Origin: Variovorax sp.
GTDB lineage: Bacteria > Pseudomonadota > Gammaproteobacteria > Burkholderiales > Burkholderiaceae_C
Length of the DNA stretch: 34,013 nt
NCBI GenBank assembly: GCA_028292285.1
Contig: JAQGMP010000043.1
Location: forward strand, 1-34,013
Direction of reading: 5' to 3'
The number at the start of each line of letters is the position of its first letter. Within the stretch, counting starts at the first letter, position 1. The notes under the pieces were generated by a model, which was not told the origin of the DNA, made no database searches, and saw only the letters and a list, made by a program, of their open reading frames with translations. Below, piece by piece: positions 32,072-34,013 of this stretch. The position numbers and the translations under genes were made by a program.

Positions 32072-32383
32072 ATGGCCATCTCGGTGCGCGACATCGTTCC
32101 CTTCTCCACGGCCCGGACTCATCTTTCCGATCTCGTGTTGGAAGTCCAGAACGGCGCAGAAAAGATCATCACGAAGAACGGTGAGGCAGCTGTCGCCGTG
32201 ATCGACGCCAAGCGGCTCGACCACTATCACCGGCTGGAGCGCGCACGCATCCACCTTCTCTTGCTGGACGAAGTGGACAAAGGCCTGGCCGACGTGGAAG
32301 CCGGCCGTACCGTCGACGCCCTCGAGGGCCTTGCCGCGCTGAAGCTCAGGCGCAAAGCGGCCATCGACCGCAATACAGATTGA
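32072..32383 (+). CDS. Phd/YefM-family type II antitoxin
   Basis: A 103-aa protein. The N-terminal half (VRDIVPFSTARTHLSDLVLEVQNGAEKIITKNGEAAVAVIDAKRLDHYHRLERARI) is the Phd/YefM DNA-binding fold, with the typical ARxxLxxL and KNGxAxAVxI blocks. The C-terminal part (LLLDEVDKGLADVEAGRTVDALEGLAALKLRRKAA) is the toxin-binding tail. It should neutralise a RelE/ParE toxin and repress the promoter through the palindrome just upstream. The cognate toxin gene begins at once after the stop but is frameshifted, so this antitoxin may now be an orphan. The frame is intact. Confidence 0.93.
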   Translation: MAISVRDIVPFSTARTHLSDLVLEVQNGAEKIITKNGEAAVAVIDAKRLDHYHRLERARIHLLLLDEVDKGLADVEAGRTVDALEGLAALKLRRKAAIDRNTD

Positions 32384-32384
32384 G

Positions 32385-32801
32385 ATGGAGGGCGCCAGCG
32401 AAGATGTGCAATTGGCACAGGTGCGGTACGCAAGCAACTTCGCACGCAATCTGGAGAGCATCGAAGCTTTTTGGATCGAGAACGGATTCCCCGAAAGGGT
32501 ATGACCGGCTGCTGGACGAACTGAGCGATGTCGTCGTTCCCAACCTGCAACGCCATCCAGGCATGGGCCGTTCCTTCATGAGCCGAGCCGTTGACTCGGC
32601 GGGAGCCGAGCGGTGTGTGAAACGCATCACTTCGCGCTGTCCACTCTCCATCCGAACGCTCAGGTGCGCGAATACGTGATGGACGAATACCTGGGGCTCT
32701 ACGTTGTGGCCGAGGACGGTGCAAACGCATCGACCATCGTGCAGTTGCTGGCGATCAAGCACCAACGGCAGCTTGGCTTTGACGTGCGAGCTCTGGATTG
32801 A
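32385..32801 (+). pseudogene. RelE/ParE-family toxin, broken by two frameshifts
   Basis: The ATG at 32385, one base after the antitoxin stop, opens MEGASEDVQLAQVRYASNFARNLESIEAFWIENGFPER. The frame then hits a stop, but deleting one G from GGG at 32497-32499 continues it as YDRLLDELSDVVVPNLQRHPGMGRSFMSRAVDSAGAERCV. A second shift near 32,610-32,640 leads to HPNAQVREYVMDEYLGLYVVAEDGANASTIVQLLAIKHQRQLGFDVRAL, the typical RelE/ParE ending (REYVxDEYxxLY ... LLxIKHxRQLxFD). All three parts are in order, so the gene was complete before two single-base changes. RelE/ParE toxins cleave mRNA on the ribosome or poison gyrase; this copy should be inactive unless the breaks are sequencing errors. Confidence 0.88.
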
Positions 32802-34013
32802 CGGCAGCCTACGCCCGAGCGGCGAGGCAATGAAACCGACGTAAGCAATGGGATGAACGCCCCCACCCATAACGGCATCGACGTGCCAAAGTGGAGATGT
32901 TGATCAACCACTTGAACCGAGAAGGGGCGTCCACCATGAAGCTTACGACTGTTGGCATCGACCTGGCGAAGAACGTGTTCCAGGTCCACGGAATCGACGA
33001 GCACGGCAAGGTACTCGTGAAGAAGCAGCTGCGCCGAGACCAGATGGCGACGTTCTTCGTCAACCTTCCGCCGTGCCTGGGCGGAATGGAGGCCTGCGGC
33101 GGCGCTCACCACTGGGCGCGCAAGCTGCAGGCAATGGGTCACACCGTGCGTCTGATGGCCCCGCAGTTCGTCAAGCCCTACGTCAAAACCAAAAAGAATG
33201 ATGCGGCCGACGCAGAAGCAATCTGCGAGGCAGTTGGCCGCCCGAACATGCGCTTCGTGCCGATCAAGAACATCGAGCAGCAGGCGGTGTTGGCGTTGCA
33301 CCGGGTGCGCCAAGGCTTCGTGAAGGCGCGCACGGCGCAGGCCAATCAGATCCGCGGCCTCCTCGCCGAGTTCGGGCTCATCGTTCCCCAAGGCATCGGC
33401 TACGTCGCCTCTCGGGTGCCGGAGCTGATCGAAGACGCCGACAACGAGTTGCCCGGCTCCTTCCGCTTGCTCGTGCAGCGACTACTTGACCACCTCAAGG
33501 ATCTCAATCGTCAGGTCGAAGAGTTGGAGGCGCAGATCCAGGCATGGCACCGGAACAGCGACCTGAGCACCAGGCTCGCCCAGGTGCCCGGCATCGGTCC
33601 CATTACGGCGAGCGCGCTGGTCGCTTCCATTGGAGATGCAAAGAACTTCGACGGCGGCCGACAGCTGGCGGCTTGGCTGGGCCTGGTGCCCAGGCAGCAT
33701 TCCTCCGGCGGCAAGTCGAACCTGCTGGGCATGAGCAAGCGCGGTGACAGCTACCTTGGCACCTTGCTGATACACGGTGCTCGGTCGGTGATCTACCGCG
33801 CAGGGCTTAAGGCCGATCCGTGCAGTTGGGTCAATGCGGTCGTACAGCGCCGAAACAAGAACGTTGCGGCGGTCGCACTGGCTAACAAAAACGCCCGGAT
33901 CGTCTGGGCATTGCTGGCTCACGACCGGCGATATGAGACGGGTTACAGCCGCGTTCTCAACGCGGTGTGACCCAAGGTCAACAGCGGTAAAAAACCGACC
34001 TCAGGGAGAAATA
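32802..34013 (+). mobile_element. IS110-family insertion sequence (right end outside the window)
   Basis: The transposase gene and its flanks form an IS110/IS1111-type element. These elements lack normal terminal inverted repeats and make no clear target duplications, so the left boundary cannot be placed from one copy; it lies between the toxin remnant and 32936. The right end is beyond 34013. Family members encode a structured guide (bridge or seek) RNA in a non-coding flank, which here would be in the short 5' region or beyond the window edge. Confidence 0.6.
32936..33970 (+). CDS. IS110-family transposase (DEDD recombinase)
   Basis: The start chosen is the ATG at 32936 (MKLTTVGIDLAKNVFQVHGIDEHGKV), giving 344 aa; the listed ORF adds 15 upstream codons with no family match. 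The N-terminal RuvC-like DEDD domain shows Asp9 (GIDLAK), Glu in GGMEACG, and two Asp in KKNDAADAEAI. The middle is a coiled coil (LLDHLKDLNRQVEELEAQIQ), followed by the helix-hairpin-helix-like VPGIGPITASALVASIGDAKNF. The C-terminal Tnp domain has WLGLVPRQHSSGGKSNLLGMSKRGDSYLGTLLIHGARS with the catalytic Ser in this block. All expected parts are intact, so it appears functional. Relatives of this type are common in Burkholderia and Ralstonia. Confidence 0.96.
   Translation: MKLTTVGIDLAKNVFQVHGIDEHGKVLVKKQLRRDQMATFFVNLPPCLGGMEACGGAHHWARKLQAMGHTVRLMAPQFVKPYVKTKKNDAADAEAICEAVGRPNMRFVPIKNIEQQAVLALHRVRQGFVKARTAQANQIRGLLAEFGLIVPQGIGYVASRVPELIEDADNELPGSFRLLVQRLLDHLKDLNRQVEELEAQIQAWHRNSDLSTRLAQVPGIGPITASALVASIGDAKNFDGGRQLAAWLGLVPRQHSSGGKSNLLGMSKRGDSYLGTLLIHGARSVIYRAGLKADPCSWVNAVVQRRNKNVAAVALANKNARIVWALLAHDRRYETGYSRVLNAV

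Overview
The window (about 34 kb, GC-rich apart from one AT-rich patch near 31.1-32.05 kb) looks like chromosomal DNA of a betaproteobacterium of the order Burkholderiales, probably Comamonadaceae-like. The basis is a Bug-type tripartite tricarboxylate transporter binding protein, a Burkholderiales-style H-NS protein, HipBA, an IS110-family transposase of the type common in Burkholderia relatives, and many short hypothetical genes of a kind typical of that order. The genus is an inference and was not tested.

Layout. (1) 1-791, minus strand: the start of an M16 zinc peptidase gene running off the left edge, preceded by a small HipB-like XRE regulator. (2) 1432-2874: a SulP anion transporter with a STAS domain. 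(3) 3226-8638: a compact seven-gene operon (carboxymuconolactone decarboxylase-like, LacI regulator, SDR, Bug binding protein, SDR, VOC/glyoxalase-like, SnoaL-like). Two LacI-type palindromic operators lie just upstream. Four of the six junctions overlap, so the genes appear translationally coupled and form an uncharacterised catabolic pathway controlled by its own regulator. (4) 8952-13805: small secreted, membrane and hypothetical genes (DUF4087, a four-helix membrane protein, a protein resembling the ParS/MbcA toxin-binding domain, DUF427). (5) 11.7-16.4 kb: a decayed tract holding a clear MobF (TrwC/TraI-like) relaxase pseudogene and other frameshifted remnants, which points to an old conjugative or mobilisable element. 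(6) 16.4-25.3 kb: small hypotheticals, a SAM methyltransferase, a zinc-ribbon membrane protein, a stand-alone CheB methylesterase domain, an H-NS protein with two C-terminal DNA-binding modules, a secreted protein and a methyltransferase remnant. (7) 25.7-28.9 kb: a frameshifted beta-propeller plus cupredoxin gene, a 98-aa hypothetical gene and a bacterial G1 (glutamic) peptidase. (8) 29.2-32.8 kb: a hipBA toxin-antitoxin operon whose HipB carries five 12-residue repeats, an AT-rich intergenic region with repeated TTTTGGC motifs, then a Phd/YefM antitoxin with a frameshifted RelE/ParE toxin. (9) 32.9 kb to the end: an IS110-family transposase.

Overall, one coherent catabolic operon sits beside an accessory region rich in pseudogenes, toxin-antitoxin genes, an H-NS silencer and mobile DNA. 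No rRNA, tRNA or CRISPR array was found. Several breaks fall in short runs of G or A, so sequencing or assembly error must be excluded before they are called true pseudogenes. All homology statements come from motif recognition by eye; no database search was run.
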